DNA from: Lactifluus volemus
Lineage: Eukaryota; Basidiomycota; Agaricomycetes; Russulales; Russulaceae
Assembly: GCA_022376515.1 (NCBI GenBank)
Contig: WTXI01000075.1
Location: 62,001 to 126,000, forward strand
Direction of reading: 5' to 3'
DNA: 64,000 nt
Shown here: piece by piece, positions 43,762 to 56,262 of the stretch
Numbering within the stretch: position 1 is the stretch's first letter
Layout: each line of letters begins with the position of its first letter
Made by a program: the position numbers and the translations under genes
Notes under the pieces: model-generated
What the model was told of the DNA's origin: nothing
The model's input: the letters and a program-made list of their open reading frames with translations, nothing else
Databases searched by the model: none

Positions 43762-46700
43762 ATGGAGGCCGAGAAACGTGAGTCATGGTGCCGAATTCAA
43801 TTTCAAAGTTCTCGTTCTGTGTCACCTATGAGAATGTCTGATATTCATCTTTACAGCCTTTCTTTCTAAAATTGAGGAAGAAATTGATACTCATCAAATT
43901 GTTCTTTCATCATTACCTCGATTTCATCCTCGGCGTGCCGAATTCCTCAAAAAGCTGGCAATGTGGAGATTCGAACACTTTAAAATCTCTGCGTCGCGTG
44001 GACAGCTGGACCAATCAATCCTTCACTGGACGGAAATAATACTACTACTGAGGTCCGGACCTACGCTAGCAACCGCACCGTCGGCTCTCAGAATACTCGC
44101 AATTCGCCTTCGTCTTCGCTGGCAAAGATTCAACCAGCCCGACGACATCAAGAATTGTGTCAACTACCATCGCTATCTCAGAGACCAACGGCTTCAAGAC
44201 GTCTACACCTCCCACGATATCATAACTTCAGATCTTGTGAGGGCATTGGGAGAGCAAGTGGAGTCACAGTCGAGGTCGGACAACATCATGGAGAATATCA
44301 AGGAGATGATGATTCTCTGCCTCGAACTGCTCAACTCTGATAATCTCCCACTAGCAACTGGTGCCTTTGCCTCCCTGATCGAAGTTATAGCCAAGTGTCA
44401 CTATGCAAGGAGAGAATTTCAGGACAAAGGGATCGAATGCCTCCGGGAAGCGACTATTCGTTTCCCATCTTCCCGTCACCTTCTTTATTTTCTTGGCCGG
44501 CTCCTCGTCATGCGCTTCTACGAAAATGGGTTTGCGAATGACGATTACAGTGAGGCAATAGCCAGCCTGAACAGAGCCATAACTCTCGCTTCCGATCTTC
44601 CCGAAGACACCGAAATCGATCGACTTATCGTCCAGGGCTCTTTATGGATGATTGCGAGTGCTTCTTTTATCAGATCCACCATATTTGGACATCCAGAATA
44701 TTTAGAGGAGGCGATTCACCATAACCGTAGGTATTTGAGCTCAAGTTGGGTTCCTCTTGACGATCCGAGACGCGTCGAGGTTTCCCGGACATTGGCGGTT
44801 CTCGTGGACCGTCGCATCCTATTCACAAGCTATCCTGGTTTCAGTGATCCAGACCCTTCTTTCGACCTTTCGACCCTATCATCTCTCACCGAGTCTATTC
44901 CCGAACCAAACTCCTGGACCTCCGATCAGTGGAATAGACACTACCAACCACTTGGCTCCATATATGCGGCCATTGTTAATGGCAGTGAAATTGTAGAGAA
45001 TGAAGAAATACTCAAATACTGCCGCAAATTGGCCGATTCACGACGCCGTGTTTCATCTTCAAATCTTCCACTCGGGCCATCGCTCCCCTTCCTCACGTTG
45101 AGTAAAATTCTTGTCCACGCGTTTAAGAGCACCGACAAAATCGAGTACCTCGACGAGTCTATTGCCGTACTTCGTGATGGTCTCAAGACACGTTACAAAT
45201 GGCCTGCACAACAGCTCCTAATTAACTCCCTCATCTCCTCATTGACTTCCCGCCTCTACCGGCTTGAGCGTAGAGAAGACTTGAAAGATCTCATGCAATT
45301 ATTCGTCAAGGCCGTGGATGATACCTCCATGATGAAACTCATGCGATTTGATTTGTCCCGCGCTTGGGCTAAAACGGCGCATGTCTTTAACCACCCTTCC
45401 GTCACGACTGCTTATGAAAAGGCCTTCTCGCTCCTCCAAGACTATCTCTTCTATTCCCCGACACTCGAAACACAACATTCTCGTCTGGTCTCTATGCACG
45501 TATTTGTCGGAGACCTGACGTCAGAATATGCATCGTACCAGGTCGACACGGGTCAACTCAATAGGGCAATCGAGACTCTCGAGCGAGGAAGAGCCTTGCT
45601 CTGGTCAGAGATGCGCAGTTTCCGCACTTCCACAGATCGCCTTGCTGCGGTCGACTTGGCCTTGGCAGAGGAGTTCGTGGCGATCAACAGCAAGCTGGAG
45701 CAAGTTACAACGTCCATTGTGCCGTATGGAATTACCCAACGAGAGGGTAGTGGAGGAGAGGGGTCTGGAAGATTGGATTCATTCGGTCCTCTGGTGGAAA
45801 AGCGACAGAAGCTTGTGGATGATCGCGAAAAGCTCATCTCACGAATCCGGGCCTTACCGGACTTGGATAACTTCTTGAAGCCCCCGTCATTTGATGCACT
45901 TCGTTCGGCTGCATTACGCGGACCAGTCATCATCACCAACTCTTGCAAGTTTCGCTCCGACATCCTCATCTTGTTCCACAACTCTCCTCCCTCCCTTATC
46001 ACTACAGCCGATGACTTCCATGACCGCGCACTCCAGTTGGGTGATCGCCTGGTGAAGGATAGAAAGAAATACAGCCTTGAGTCAAAGCAGTATCAAAAGG
46101 CACTCCGCTCCGTACTCAAGGATCTCTATGAACTTGTCGGCAGGTCAGTCGTCGAGGAGTTCCGAAAAATGAAGATAGAAGAACAATCTCGAGTATGGTG
46201 GTGTCCTACATCTGTGTTTTGTCATCTTCCCCTTCACGCGATGGGGCCAATACCTTCTGATGATGGAGTCAAGCGCTATTTCTCAGACCTATACATTTCC
46301 TCATACACTCCAACACTATCCGCACTCATTGAATCACGAAAATCGGCTGGCAGCCTCGGGGGACAATCGTCGAGCAAGCCTTCAATACTGCTTGTGGCCC
46401 AACCAGAGTCTCTGCGATACGCGATCCCAGAGATCTGGACAATACAGCGTCTTGATGCGACAGTCACATCTCTTATCTCAAAAGAGGCGACACCTCGTAG
46501 CGTGGTCGAGAGTCTCAGGAATCACCAGTTCTCCCACTTTGTGTGCCATGGAAGTTTAGAACGAGGGAAGCCACTCGATGCATCCCTCCGACTTTATGAG
46601 GGCGAGTCGCTTACGCTACTCGACATTGTGCGCTCTCAACTTCCCTCGGCAGAGTTTGCCTTCCTTTCGGCTTGTCACACTGCTGAGCTGACTGAGGAGA

Positions 46701-46963
46701 GCATTGATGATGAGGCACTCCACCTCGCCGCAGCTATGCAATATTGTGGATTTCGGAGTGTCGTTGGGACAATGTGGGCGACGGTGGATCAAGGTGGACA
46801 AACACTTATCAAAGATTTCTACAAGATTCTGCTGTCGAGCGATGAGCCAGGAGTACCGTATCATGAGAGATCGGCTCGGGCACTTTGGGATGCTGTGAGG
46901 AATCTGCGGAGAGAAGGAGCATCGTTGGAGCAATGGGTGAATTATGTGCATTATGGGGCATGA
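43762..46963 (+). CDS. TPR-CHAT protease-like protein 2
   Basis: Exons 43762-43777 (MEAEK plus one base) and 43857-46963, about 1040 residues. The N-terminal TPR-type solenoid (NEAIASLNRAITL-type repeats; here YSEAIASLNRAITLASDLPED) is followed by the CHAT domain with VWWCPTSVFCHLPLHAMGP, His about 903 (HFVCHGS) and Cys about 945 (LSACHTA). Both catalytic residues are intact. It ends NYVHYGA like all copies. From about residue 530 it is nearly identical to CHAT protein 3, and one tract is close to identical at DNA level, while the N-terminal solenoid differs at many positions. No signal peptide or membrane helix is seen, so it is probably cytosolic. Confidence 0.9.
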
Positions 46964-47914
46964 TTAGGAGTATCTGTAAGTCATTGAATTCTGTCTATCC
47001 GTGGTATACGAACATTGAACGCAGAATAAATTAGTGCAAGGACAGCCCTATCGCTGCCTTCATAACCACGTTCTCGTCTTCTCTTCGTGCGCGTCGTTTC
47101 ATCTTCTCTTATCCATTCCCATCGTCGTCAAGTCCCTGGACCGCCTGCCACATCCCTCGTTCTGTTGTCTGCACTACATTGTCACCTCAGATTTAACCCC
47201 GGGCTCAGTTGCAGCTGTGCCTTGACAGACACTGCTGCTGTTACTGTCGCCTTCATAGCAGGGTGAGGCGATAGCGCACAGTGCACAGCCGAGGGCGTAC
47301 AATACCCCTCACACCAAATTGTTGCATAATTGAACAACCTCCATGTTGGGGAAATAGAATCGGGCACGAGGAAGGGCTGGCAGCCGAGGACGACGTGCAG
47401 CGCGTACTGGGACCCTGAGACGGGATGCCCAAATGCCTGCGGCTCCCTGAGGGCCTGCCGGCATGGATAACGTCTGCTCCCCGTTGGGGGCGGGCGCCCA
47501 CAGCTGCCCATTACGATACCATTCATCTTTCACAGCAGACCTCTTTTACTTTAGTGTAGTTAGTTCACCCGAGCACGTGGCAGAGTCCTGCCTTGTGCAC
47601 ACTAAAATTGAGTGGCCGTCTTGGCACCAAAAGCTATTCAATTCATAGTACACACCCTAGACTACATATATACCCAAATACGAGACTGGGGGACTAGAGA
47701 CGCATTCCGTATCCTTTTTCTTCCGTGTTTCCTTGTCCCCTCCGCTCATTCCGCCCTCACGCACGTACTCGTTTGCCGCATCTCCACATTCATTTTCGAC
47801 ACCACTCCATGTATCCTATATCTAATGTCGGATAAATGGGAAATGATGATGTACATGAACCCTATGCATACGATAAATATATACTGTTACAGCATTTAGG
47901 GCACAGAGATAGCC
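46964..47914. other. Post-CHAT spacer, unit 2
   Basis: It matches 56263-56740 of unit 3 except for about 466 bases (47347-47812) present only here. I see no gene in it. Confidence 0.45.
47347..47812. mobile_element. 466-base segment absent from unit 3, flanked by an 8-base direct repeat
   Basis: The octamer CTCCATGT occurs at 47339-47346 and again at 47805-47812. Unit 3 has a single CTCCATGT (56622-56629) with matching sequence on both sides. This is what a small non-autonomous transposon with an 8-base target duplication (hAT type) would leave. The ends show only a poor inverted match (TGGGG versus TGGTG). Deletion in unit 3 between two short repeats explains it equally well. Confidence 0.35.
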
Positions 47915-48473
47915 TCACAACTGCAGAACGAGCACAAACAGCGCAATCTCGGTTCCGGCGACGACAAACGCGACGAGAGCAACAATGTTTCCAGCCTTCA
48001 CGAATGGTCGCCCAAATGATTGCTTGTGCTCCTGACCGACAGTAGGGATCGCCAACAAACTCAGCGTGTCGTCAGCACCGTCCGTGTCTGCTATATCGTA
48101 GCGTGCGCGGAAAAATGCGCAGACGCACAAAAGAAAGGCGAGAACGGCATATACTATGCCGACTGCGACGATGACCGAACAAAAAACGTTCGATGAATGA
48201 TTGCGACATGACCGGAGTAAAAAAAAATGAGACGAGAAAAGACGCACTGCGATAGAAAAGGGGTTCAAAGAGTCTGAGCACTGTCAGAGAAAGACCCAAG
48301 TTTCCGAGTGCTGTTCGCATATACGCGCCATTGTAAGTGCGTTGGCTTGCGCGTAATTCGGTGAGTCGGTCTACAAGATATGAGTGCGCGCGGTGGCCTC
48401 TTCGAGACTCTGAGAGACAAGCTGAGATGCAAGAAAGATTTTGAACTCGCTGATACCTGTGACGCCCCGACAT
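47915..48473 (-). CDS. DUF202-domain small membrane protein
   Basis: Two exons (48473-48248, 48162-47915) separated by an 85-base intron (gtgcgt...cgcag) give about 157 residues. The DUF202 pattern is clear: TELRASQRTYNGAYMRTALGNLGLSLTVLRLF, then a membrane helix IGIVYAVLAFLLCVCAFFRARYDI, then FGRPFVKAGNIVALVAFVVAGTEIALFVLVLQL, predicting three membrane spans in all. Family members are small membrane proteins of bacteria and fungi with no settled function. It is divergent from the Oxa1-like fragment, with about 100 bases between them. The copy in unit 3 is broken. Confidence 0.7.
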
Positions 48474-48563
48474 TACGACAGAGCCCGACCGTGAAGCGCG
48501 TGAAGCGGGGGATGGGCGGCTATTAGCTAAGCGGAGTACTGCCTGACATGGCCTGACAGCCCA

Positions 48564-49457
48564 GTGTCGCGCACCGTACGTTTTTCTTGCCTTCGTCGCT
48601 GTCTCCCTTTCGACTTGGACGCGTCATCTAAGAGCTGGCGAGAATCATCGCTCTCTCCAAAGGTACCAGAGACGTTTTCCTGGTCCCAAAAGACCCTTAA
48701 AGGTCACCTAGTAGTCTGTTGTGGTGTTGTCGAGGCTTCGATCCGTCGGGACAAGGTGCGATGCAATCCATTATGGAACAAGCTCACATTTCATAACATT
48801 TTCTCAGGTCGACACACCGTTATATCGCATCTTCGTCGGTGCAACTGCCGTCGCAGGTGCGTCCGTTATTGTCTCGTTGACTTGGCATAGACCACTCACT
48901 GAACGCATGCCAGTGCGTCGGTCTTTGCCCTTATCCACCACAAATGCAGCCATCACTCGCGACACGGAGCATATAACACTTCTCAAAACAAGCTGATACT
49001 GCACCCCCTGCGGCTGCGCCACCGTCCACCGTCCCCTCCCAACCTGTTCCTGTCCTGGCAGACGCTACCGCGCAAGTCTCTTTTTTTCCACAGTCGCAAA
49101 TCCTTGACGCAGCTGCAGCGCGCGCGCCGCTCCAATACGGTGACTTCGCAGTTCTCGGCCTTGCCGGATGGTCGCCTGCTGGTCTGTCCTCATGGATGCT
49201 CGAGCTCGTCCACGCCTCCACCGTCCTTCCCTGAATCCACAGGATTGTTGCGGGAACATTCCTCTCCCGTCTGTTGCTCCTTCCCTTCTCAATTAAACAG
49301 CTTCGCAACTCCACCCCTCTCGCGCCGTACCAGCCAGCTGCTTGAACTCAAGAACGAGTTCAACCGAGCATATGAGGCCGGGGACAAGCTCGCCGTGGAG
49401 CGAATCGCCCCCAAGCAGCGTAGCTTGTACGAGGAGTCGGGCGTGAGCCCGCTTATT
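48564..49457 (+). pseudogene. 5' fragment of an Oxa1/YidC-like insertase gene, unit 2
   Basis: Discontinuous frames give an Oxa1-like N-terminal half: a segment IFVGATAVAG, then PLQYGDFAVLGLAGWSPAGLSSWMLELVHAST, then GTFLSRLLLLPFSI and a C-terminal piece LLELKNEFNRAYEAGDKLAVERIA. These match the start of the mitochondrial inner-membrane insertase Oxa1. Frameshifts interrupt it (near 49230 and 49300). The rest of the gene is missing: after GVSPLI it meets a stop and continues directly as the 5' end of a CHAT gene. Confidence 0.7.
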
Positions 49458-50135
49458 TGATCTTTGGTGACGGCAAATTGGGACCGAGAAACGTGAGTCA
49501 TGGTTTCAGTTCGAACTTTCCGAACCATTCTGTGTCACCTATGACAAGGTCTTTTGCTCATCCTTACAGTCTCTCTTTCTGAGATCGGGTATCAAATTGA
49601 CCTTTCGTCGTTACTTCGCTTTCATCCTCAGCAAATTGCTCACTGGCAGATCCGTGGCAACGTCGAGATACGACCACTTCAAAATCTCTACATCGTACGG
49701 ACAACTGGACCAATCCTTCCTTCACTTGACGGAAGCATTGCTACTGCTGAGGACCGGATCTGAGCCACCGTCTCTCTATATGCTCGCACGGTTCCTTCAT
49801 ATGCGCTGGAAAAGATTGAAACAGCCCGACGATATCAAGTATTGTGTCAATTACCTTTGTCCTCTCAGAGACCAACGGCTTCAAGTCGCCAACATCTCGG
49901 AGTCTCATGATCGCATAACATCAAGTCTTGTGTCAGCATTGTTGTTGGGACGACGTGGGCAATAGAGGATGAAGATGGGCAATATCTGGTCGAATATTCA
50001 ATACTGTCGAGGGATGACGCAGGGGTGGCTTATCATGAGTGGTCGGCTCGGGCGCCTCGTGACGCAGTGCAAAATCTACGAAGAAAAGGAGTACCTTTGG
50101 AACGATGGGTGAATTATGTGGATTATGGCGCATGA
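49458..50135 (+). pseudogene. Internally deleted TPR-CHAT copy, unit 2
   Basis: It starts with the upstream and intron 1 region of a CHAT gene (gaccgagaaacgtgagtcatgg), continues through about the first 110 codons (FKISTSYGQLDQSFLHLTEALLLLRTGS, PDDIKYCVNYLCPLRDQRL), then jumps at about 49937 to the last 65 codons (VGTTWAIEDEDGQYLVEYSIL to the DYGA end). About 830 codons with both catalytic residues are missing, and a stop lies just past the junction. Confidence 0.85.
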
Positions 50136-53051
50136 TTATGAGTATCTGTGAGTCATGTATTCTATCTGCCAGTGATAACATTGAACCCTGAACGAAAGTA
50201 GTGTGATCTCGCTGTTTTTATAAACACGTGCCAGTGCTCAGCTTCCTTTCTCGTTCATGCTTATCACGTCTCTCAAGCCATAGATCGCCTGGCAAATTTC
50301 TCACTCTATTATGCGTACCGCAATGTCCCCTCAGCTTCGACGCATTTACTACTATGCCCCGGGCTCAGTACCCTTGTGCCACTCCCGGCGCGGTCCCGCA
50401 TTCTATTCATCTTTTGGTATCTGCCACTACGCTCTTCGTATGTCGTATGTTTCCATTCGTCATCTTACGGGTTCATGCTTGATTTATCTTTTTCCTGCTC
50501 TCGTATATCTACATTTGTCGTCGGACCTTCCTCTCCGAGTCTTTGTTCGTCTATCCCACGTTTGCAGTGATCCCATCTACGTACCTCCGCTCGTTCTCGT
50601 ATGCAGTGGGTTTGTAGCTTGACCATGGCATCCATTATCGACGCAATAACTACTTAGAGCACTGTAGCCACCAAAAACAAATGTATTTATCATAAAGTCT
50701 TGAGAATTATACAAGGGAGAGCAGAGAAGCATCGCCGCAATCCTCCACCTGTCGTTGTAAGTCGTCGTGTAAGTCTCTAAATCCCTTTCTCAAATGTTCG
50801 TCACAGTATCAAGTCTCGCTACAGTATCGTGCTTGAGTCCGCTCGTCTCACCGTCTTCAATCGCATCAGCCGTGTATCCGGGTCTCGCCACTGCCACTAC
50901 CTGGAGCAGGCACGCTCGCAATTGGAAGAAAAGTTGGAAAAGATTGAGAACTCTTCTTAAAACCACGTGGCTGGTAGACACCGTTGGGGTTACTGCCGCC
51001 TTCGTAGCAGGGAGAGGTGATACCAGAGAGTGCGCGGGAGCACCAGATCTCGAGGTCCGAGTAATCGGTTCAGCCCTGTGATGCGAGAAGCTCGGTGGGA
51101 GAGGCGTGATGAGACCTGTTGGTGAAAAAAGTGCATCCGAGGCTGGAGCGAACCAGGAAGTTGAAAGTGAGAGTCAGGGAGGTGGTAGTAGGATGCCAGG
51201 AGGCAGCAAGGGGACCAAGTTAAGTGGGACGGTGGGAGGGAAACCTGGTGGTGAATGTGCTGGCGTCACGGGAAAATCAAGAAGAGGGGATGAAGGGAGG
51301 TTGATGTTGGGTGGGAAACTGTAGTATGCCTGCGATGCCTGGGGCAAAGCTAGGGGGAGCAGGATGGCGGGATACGACGACGATAAGGACACTGAACGAT
51401 AGGTGCTCAGCAAACGTTTGAACATTCAACGACCTTCCAGGAAAAAGACCTTTTGGCATGAGAGTGTTCTCATCGGTGTCTTCCTCCTCTTGAGCATCAG
51501 AAATTGTCCTTCTTAAGGAGGGTGACATTTCGCACCTTTTGCCTCTCTTCCTTATTTCCTGCGGATAACGTGCCGTGAGCCAGTTTTTAAGCTGTGAAGT
51601 AAGAGAGCGTCGAGCTTTTTGAGCACTTTCTTTCGTCGAGGGTTCGGATAAAAAGCGAAATATGTGCGACAAGGACAGGATTGAGTTGTTTGCCTTTTGC
51701 CATGGAAAATTGCAATCGAGGGGTAGATTGAACATGTGGTGAAAATCGACGGACTGCACCCCATCTTGGCGAAGGCAGACGGGCACTGTCACGGTGCCAT
51801 GTGCCTTCGTGAAGATGGAAGCGCTAGTGGTCGGGGACGGACTACGGTCCGGGTAGCCGTATAGTTACTTTGAGGGATTGCCCGCACACAGATACCTCAT
51901 ACACTATTACAAGCCCTTGTAGCCCTCTCCTGACAACACTATTCTCTTTAATGCCAACCCGGCCTGCGCAACATATACACCCTCACACTGGCATTAACTT
52001 GCCAGGACAACTCTACAAAGACATCCACGTTGGCCAGAGCACCAAAACGTGAACCAGGCAACCCCTACCTACCCTTGAGCCTGAGCTCCTCATGCAGCTC
52101 CCACACCTCATTTTCCTTGTGTGCCTGCCGATATGTCCAACATATGGCCCCAACCTGCGCTGCGTCGAATGGGCGAATCCCTCGGCACCCGGGCCGACCC
52201 ACGTGCCAGCGGAATCAACGTGCTCTCACTGGCAAGCCCCATTGCAACGTCCTGGTCGAGTGTCCTACACGCGCGGAGAGAGACGCTCGAGGCGTTCTGG
52301 AAGGCATTTGGTCGGAAGTTACATGTGTTGGAGATTGACCTTGCGGAATGTAATGTGATGAGATGCAGGGATTGTCGGTGTGTGTCGTGCTAGAAACCCA
52401 CTATCTCCTTGCTTTGAGGTGCACCGCCGTGTTGTCGACATCAAGTTGAGAGAGGATGATGTGGTCGCGTCTGCATCACAAAGCCGACACGCTGGGACAT
52501 GGTGGGCTTTGCATCGATAACAGTGATGTTGGGGAGTGCCAGCACGTGGAGGGCTGTTTGAAGATCTGTGGGACAGTTCAGTGAGGGATGTCCAGCGGCG
52601 CTGCCACTGGCAGTGGGTGAGAATTGTGCTCTACGTGCACTGGCAGTCAAGTCATGCACGCCATTGCGCAGAGCCCAGAGAACTACGTGTTCGGTGAGGA
52701 CGTGTCGCCGGGAGGGGAGTTGATCCTTGAAACATTTCAGACTTGACTGGTTGACGCTGACTGTGCTTCCGAGTCTAAGATGATAGTCCCTTGTCGTTAT
52801 ATTTGCGAATACATACATCAGGGGGACAAGGTGCTGCCTGAGATACCGCCGAATCGATTAGGTCTTCTGGCCAGGCCTGCTAGCTCTGTGTCCACGTGGT
52901 GTCCTGGAGGGCGCTTAGTAGGAGCCGTTATGCACGTTTAAACATCGTGTATGTTGAGCGCATTTTCTTTTGTTACCAACTGTAATCTCTCTTCTTTCGC
53001 AAAGTTATCCTCTCACTGTCTTGTTTACTGTCCCGATCTTTGGTGAATCCC
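50136..53051. other. Spacer of unit 2 upstream of CHAT gene 3
   Basis: Repeats the unit 1 spacer blocks in order. 50200-50640 matches 41500-41840. 50720-51800 carries the frameshifted minus-strand frames described for 41935-43103 (the TSQLKNWLTARYPQEIRKRG segment is intact here, the C-terminal one is not). 52000-52960 is the pre-CHAT block, with a plus frame ending LEIDLAECNVMRCRDCRCVSC. I could not support a complete gene. Confidence 0.4.
52893..52898. promoter_or_regulatory. CACGTG motif upstream of CHAT gene 3
   Basis: Same context (gtccacgtggtgtcctgg) as before the other CHAT genes; 154 bases before the ATG at 53052. The interval is shorter here because the cgatgggcctcagg part is missing. 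Confidence 0.4.
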
Positions 53052-56000
53052 ATGGAGGCCGAGAAACGTGAGTCATGGTGCCGAGTTCAATTTCAAAGTC
53101 CCCGAACCATTCTGTGTCACCATAAGAATGCTCATATTCATCTTTACAGTCTCTCTTTCTGAGATTGAGGAAGAAATTGATGCTCATCAAATTTATCTTT
53201 CGTCATTACCTCGATTTCATCCTCGGCGTGCCGAATTCCTCAAAAAGCTGGTAATTTGGAGATTCGAACACTTTAGAATCTCTGCGTCGCGTGGACAGCT
53301 GGACCAATCAATCCTTCACTTGACGGAAATAATACTACTACTGAGGTCCGGACCTACGCTAGCAACCGCACCGTCGCATCTTAATGGACTCGCAGTTCAC
53401 CTTCTTCTTCGCTGGAGAAATTTCAAACAGCCCGACGATATCAAGTATTGTGTCAAGTACCTTCGCTATGTCAGAGACCAACGGCTTCAAGACGTCTACA
53501 TCCCCCACGATATCATAACTTCATCTCTTGTGGAGGCATTGGGAGAGCAACTTGAAGTGGAGTCACAGTCAAGGTCGGACAACGTCATGGAGAATATCAA
53601 GGAGATGATAATTCTCTGCCTCGAACTGCTCAACTCTGATAATCTCCGACCAGAAACTTATGTCGCCTTTGCCGCCCTGGCCCAAGTTACGTTCGAGCAT
53701 CACGGTGCAACGAGAGAATTTCAGGACCAAGTGATCGAATGCCTCCGGGAAGCGAATATTCGTTTCCCGTCTTCCTCCCGCCTTCTTTTTCTTCTTGGCC
53801 AGCTCCTCGATTCTCGCTTCGCCGAGGGTGGGTTTGCGAATGACGATCACAACGAGGCAATAGCCAGCCTGAACAGAGCCATAACTCTATCTTCCGATCT
53901 TCCCGAAGTCACACGCCGGAGTTTCGTCCAAGACAGTCTATTGACCATCGCGACGATTTCTTTTAGCAGATCCTTCGTGTTTGGAAATCCAGAATATTTA
54001 GAGGAGGCGATTAACCATCACCGTACGTATTTGAGCTCAAGTTGGGTCCCTCTTGACGATCCGACACGCCTCGAGATTTCCCGGAAATTGGCGTATCTCA
54101 TGGACAGTCGCATCCGATTCACAAACTATTCTAGTTTCAGTGATCCAGACCCTTCTTTTGACCTTTCGACCCTATCATCTCTCACTGAGTCTATTCCCGA
54201 ACTAAACTCCTGGACCTCCGAGCAGTGGAAACGACACGAATTAGCAATTCACTCCATATCTGGGGCCATTGACTCTGGCAGTGAAATTGTAGAGAATGGG
54301 GAAGTACTCAAATACTGCCGCCAATTGGTCGATTCACTACGCCGTGATCCATCTTCAAATCATCTGATCTTTCCATCGAGGCCCTTCACCACGTTGAGTG
54401 AATTTCTTGTCCACGCGTTTAAGAGCACCGACGAAATCGAGTACCTCGATGAGTCTATTGCCGCACTTCGTGATGGTCTCAAGATGCATTGCACACGGCC
54501 TGAACAACAGCACCTAACTATCTCCCTCATCTCCACATTGACTTCCCGCCTCTACCGGCTCGAGCGTAGAGAAGACTTGGAAGATCTCATCCAATTATTC
54601 ATCAAGGTCGTGGATGATGCGTCCATGATGGAGATCATGCGATTTGATTTGTCCCGCTCTTGGGCTAAAACGGCGCATGTCTTTAACCACCCTTCCGTCA
54701 CAACTGCTTATGAAAAGGCCTTCTCGCTCATCCAAGACTATTCCTTCTATTCCCCGACACTCGAAACACAACATTCTCGTCTGGTCTCTATGCACGTATT
54801 TGTCGGAGACCTGACGTCAGAATATGCATCGTACCGGGTCGACATGGGTCAACTCAATAGGGCAATCGAGGCTCTCGAGCGAGGAAGGGCCTTGCTCTGG
54901 TCAGAGATGCGCAGTTTCCGCACCTCCACAGATCGCCTTGCTGCGGTCGACTTGGCCTTGGCAGAGGAGTTCGTGGCGATCAACAGCAAGCTGGAGCAAG
55001 TTACAACGTCCATTGTGCCGTATGGAATTACCCAACGAGAGGGTAGTGGAGGAGAGGGGTCTGGAAGATTGGATCCATTCGGTCCTCTGGTAGAAAAGCG
55101 ACAGAAGCTTGTGGATGATCGCGTAAAGCTCATCTCACGAATCCGGGCCTTACCAGACTTGGATAACTTCTTGAAGCCCCCATTGTTTGATACTCTTCGT
55201 TCTGCCGCATTACGCGGACCAGTCATCATCATCAACCATTGCAAGCGTTTCCGCTCCGACATCCTTATCCTGTTCTACGCCTCTCCTCTCTCCCATATCA
55301 CTACAACCGATGACTTCCATGACCGCGCACTCCAGTTGGGTGATCGCCTGGTGAAGGATAGAAAGAAATACAGCCTTGAGTCAAAGCAGTATCAAAAGGC
55401 ACTCCGCTCCGTACTCAAGGATCTCTATGAACTTGTCGGCAGGTCAGTCGTCGAGGAGTTCCGAAAAATGAAGATAGAAGAACAATCTCGAGTATGGTGG
55501 TGTCCTACATCTGTGTTTTGTCATCTTCCCCTTCATGCGATGGGGCCAATACCTTCTGATGATGGAGTCAAGCGCTATTTCTCGGACCTATACATTTCCT
55601 CATACACCCCAACACTATCCGCACTCATAGAATCACGGAAATCGGCTGGCAGCCTCGGGGGACAATCGTCGAGCAAGCCTTCAATACTGCTTGTGGCCCA
55701 GCCAGAATCTCTGCGATACGCGATCCCAGAGATCTGGACAATACAGCGTCTTGATGCGACAGTCACATCACTTATCTCAAAAACGGCGACACCTCGTAGC
55801 GTGGTCGAGAGTCTCAGGAATCACCAGTTCTCCCACTTTGTGTGCCACGGAAATCTAGAACGAGGGAAGCCACTCGATGCATCCCTCCGGCTGTATGGGG
55901 GCGAGCCGCTTACACTACTCGACATTGTGCGCTCTCGACTTCCCTCAGCTGAATTTGCGTTCCTTTCAGCTTGTCACACTGCTGAGCTGACTGAGGAGAG

Positions 56001-56262
56001 CATTGATGACGAGGCACTCCACCTTACTGCAGCAATGCAATATTGTGGGTTTCGGAGTGTGGTTGGGACAATGTGGGCGATGATAGATCAAGGTGGACAA
56101 ACACTAATTCAAGATTTCTACAAGATTCTGCTGTCAAGCGATGAGCCAGGAGTACCGTATCATGAGAGATCGGCTCGAGCACTTCGGGATGCAGTGAGGA
56201 ATCTGCGGAGAGAAGGAGCATCGTTGGAGCGATGGGTGAATTATGTGCACTATGGGGCATGA
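53052..56262 (+). CDS. TPR-CHAT protease-like protein 3
   Basis: Exons 53052-53067 (MEAEK plus one base) and 53150-56262, about 1042 residues. Intron 1 (82 bases) happens to be open in the frame of exon 2, but no ATG supports a start inside it. The TPR-type solenoid (NEAIASLNRAITLSSDLPEV, EYLEEAINHHRTYLSSS, QLNRAIEALERGRALLW) precedes the CHAT domain with His about 905 (HFVCHGN) and Cys about 947 (LSACHTA). The catalytic dyad is intact. It is closest to CHAT protein 2, especially in the C-terminal half. Confidence 0.9.

Noticed and set aside
53068..53149. In-frame extension of CHAT protein 3 through its first intron
   Set aside because: All other CHAT copies are spliced here with gtgagt and ttacag, and the extension would need a GTG start.
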